Part shown: one piece after another, positions 5,555 to 6,232 of the stretch | Layout of the letters: each line of letters begins with the position of its first letter | Position numbering within the stretch: the stretch's first letter is position 1 | Assembly: GCA_014378345.1 (NCBI GenBank) | Contig: JACMNW010000135.1 | Coordinates: forward strand, 1-6,232 | Source of the DNA: Pseudorhodobacter sp. | GTDB taxonomy: Bacteria; Pseudomonadota; Alphaproteobacteria; Rhodobacterales; Rhodobacteraceae | Direction: 5' to 3' | Length of the DNA stretch: 6,232 nucleotides | The notes under the pieces: model-generated | The model's database searches: none | Seen by the model: the letters and a program-made list of their open reading frames with translations, nothing else | Told to the model about the DNA's origin: nothing | Program-made: the position numbers and the translations under genes

Positions 5555-6232
5555 ATGCCTGTCTTACCCGGCCCCCCCCCAGTTGATGTGGAACTGCGCA
5601 GATCGGCGCGGGCACAGCGATTTTCCTTGCGCGTATCACGACTTGACGGGCGTGTGACACTGTCTTTGCCACTGGCTGCGCGCGAAGCAGAGGCGTTAAA
5701 ATTCCTGACAGCGCAGGAAGGCTGGTTGCGGGCGGCACTGGCGCGAATGCCTGGGATTGCGGTTGTGGCGATAGGATCAGTGTTGCCGGTTGAGGGGCGG
5801 GCGCTCGTGCTAATATCTGGCACCGGACGAAGTGTGCGGGTTGAGGGCGATTCGTTGATCTTGCCGGGCGATCCTGCACGGGCGGGCGTGCGGGCAATGG
5901 CCTATTTGAAGGTGCTGGCGCGGGACCGACTGGTTGCGGCAAGTGATCTGCATGCGGGGCGGTTGGGGCGGGATTTCAACAAGGTAAGTTTGCGCGATAC
6001 GCGGTCACGCTGGGGATCTTGCACATCTGATGGTGGTTTGATGTTTTCGTGGCGGTTGATCATGGCACCGCCTGCTGTGCTGGACTATGTGGCGGCCCAT
6101 GAGGTGGCACATTTGGCGCAGATGAACCATTCGCCTGCGTTTTGGGCGGTGGTGAAGGGGCTGTGCCCCGGCTACGGAGTGCACCGCGCGTGGTTGCGGG
6201 GGCAGGGGCAAACCCTGCACGGCTACCGGTTC
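5555..6232 (+). CDS. YgjP-like (DUF45, M48-type) zinc metallopeptidase, 3' partial
   Basis: This putative cytoplasmic zinc metallopeptidase belongs to the YgjP/DUF45 group. The frame is open from ATG 5555 to the last base (226 residues, no stop). Family members are about 220-240 residues, so only a few codons are probably missing. The N-terminal half (residues 10-105) is a beta-rich variable region. The conserved C-terminal block has RDTRSRWGSC (147-156), then FSWRLIMAPP (164-173), then the zinc site H182-E183-V-A-H186 with the third histidine H192 in MNHSPAFW. The catalytic glutamate would be E183. AGAGGT (5545-5550) serves as a ribosome site just before the ATG. Codons 6-9 contain a run of nine C (5572-5580), and one base more or less would stop the product at once; the only nearby later start is GTG 5588. 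The physiological substrate is unknown. It is divergent from the FYDLN-family gene. Confidence 0.88.
   Translation, partial: MPVLPGPPPVDVELRRSARAQRFSLRVSRLDGRVTLSLPLAAREAEALKFLTAQEGWLRAALARMPGIAVVAIGSVLPVEGRALVLISGTGRSVRVEGDSLILPGDPARAGVRAMAYLKVLARDRLVAASDLHAGRLGRDFNKVSLRDTRSRWGSCTSDGGLMFSWRLIMAPPAVLDYVAAHEVAHLAQMNHSPAFWAVVKGLCPGYGVHRAWLRGQGQTLHGYRF
5572..5580 (+). repeat. Poly-C homopolymer (C9) in the peptidase start region
   Basis: Nine consecutive C follow the sixth codon's GG, only 17 bases after the ATG, and encode the prolines of GPPP. Tracts of this length are prone to replication slippage and to sequencing miscounts. With nine C the downstream frame matches the conserved peptidase exactly. 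Confidence 0.9.

Noticed and set aside
5475..5942. Minus-strand open frame (155 codons), rich in Pro and Ala, opposite the peptidase gene
   Set aside because: Its composition reflects the antisense of a GC-rich coding gene, and the plus-strand frame encodes a conserved zinc peptidase.

Overview
The window looks like chromosomal DNA of an alphaproteobacterium, most likely Rhodobacteraceae (Roseobacter group). The reasons are the GC-rich codon use, an Frc-type sugar ABC operon with a trailing kinase gene, the FYDLN-type acidic protein family, and two intergenic motifs that I recall as frequent in that family (a CCTCCGGCGGGG-type element and a degenerate TTTTCGTACGAAAA palindrome). The lineage is inferred from these features and has not been checked against a database.

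Positions 1-2016 (+) hold the end of a sugar-uptake operon: the permease frcC (5' end outside the window), the ATPase frcA and the small P-loop kinase frcK. Each junction is an ATGA stop/start overlap, so the three are probably translated as a coupled unit. The order matches the known frcBCAK fructose/mannose/ribose import locus of Sinorhizobium, in which a periplasmic binding protein gene (frcB) would lie upstream. An AT-rich, palindrome-containing gap (2017-2087) separates this operon from a convergent gene for a ten-helix DMT/EamA-family exporter or permease (2088-3005, -).

Divergent from the transporter, across 88 bp, is a complete adenine deaminase gene (3094-4794, +) with all the metal-site motifs of the family. 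It is followed by a short GC-rich hairpin element and a strong bidirectional terminator (4871-4913). The terminator also serves a minus-strand tRNA-Ala(GGC) with an encoded CCA end and the G3:U70 identity pair (4913-4988).

The right end has a small FYDLN-type protein with a very acidic tail (5079-5411, -). Divergent from it is a YgjP-like (DUF45/M48-type) zinc metallopeptidase gene (5555 to the window end, +), open at its 3' end. That gene carries a run of nine C within its first nine codons.

This is mostly ordinary housekeeping and catabolic DNA. I see no defence system, mobile element, CRISPR array or clearly new multi-gene system. The points most worth a second look are the C9 tract at the start of the peptidase gene, the unknown substrate of the FrcK-like kinase, and the cysteine-poor FYDLN protein.
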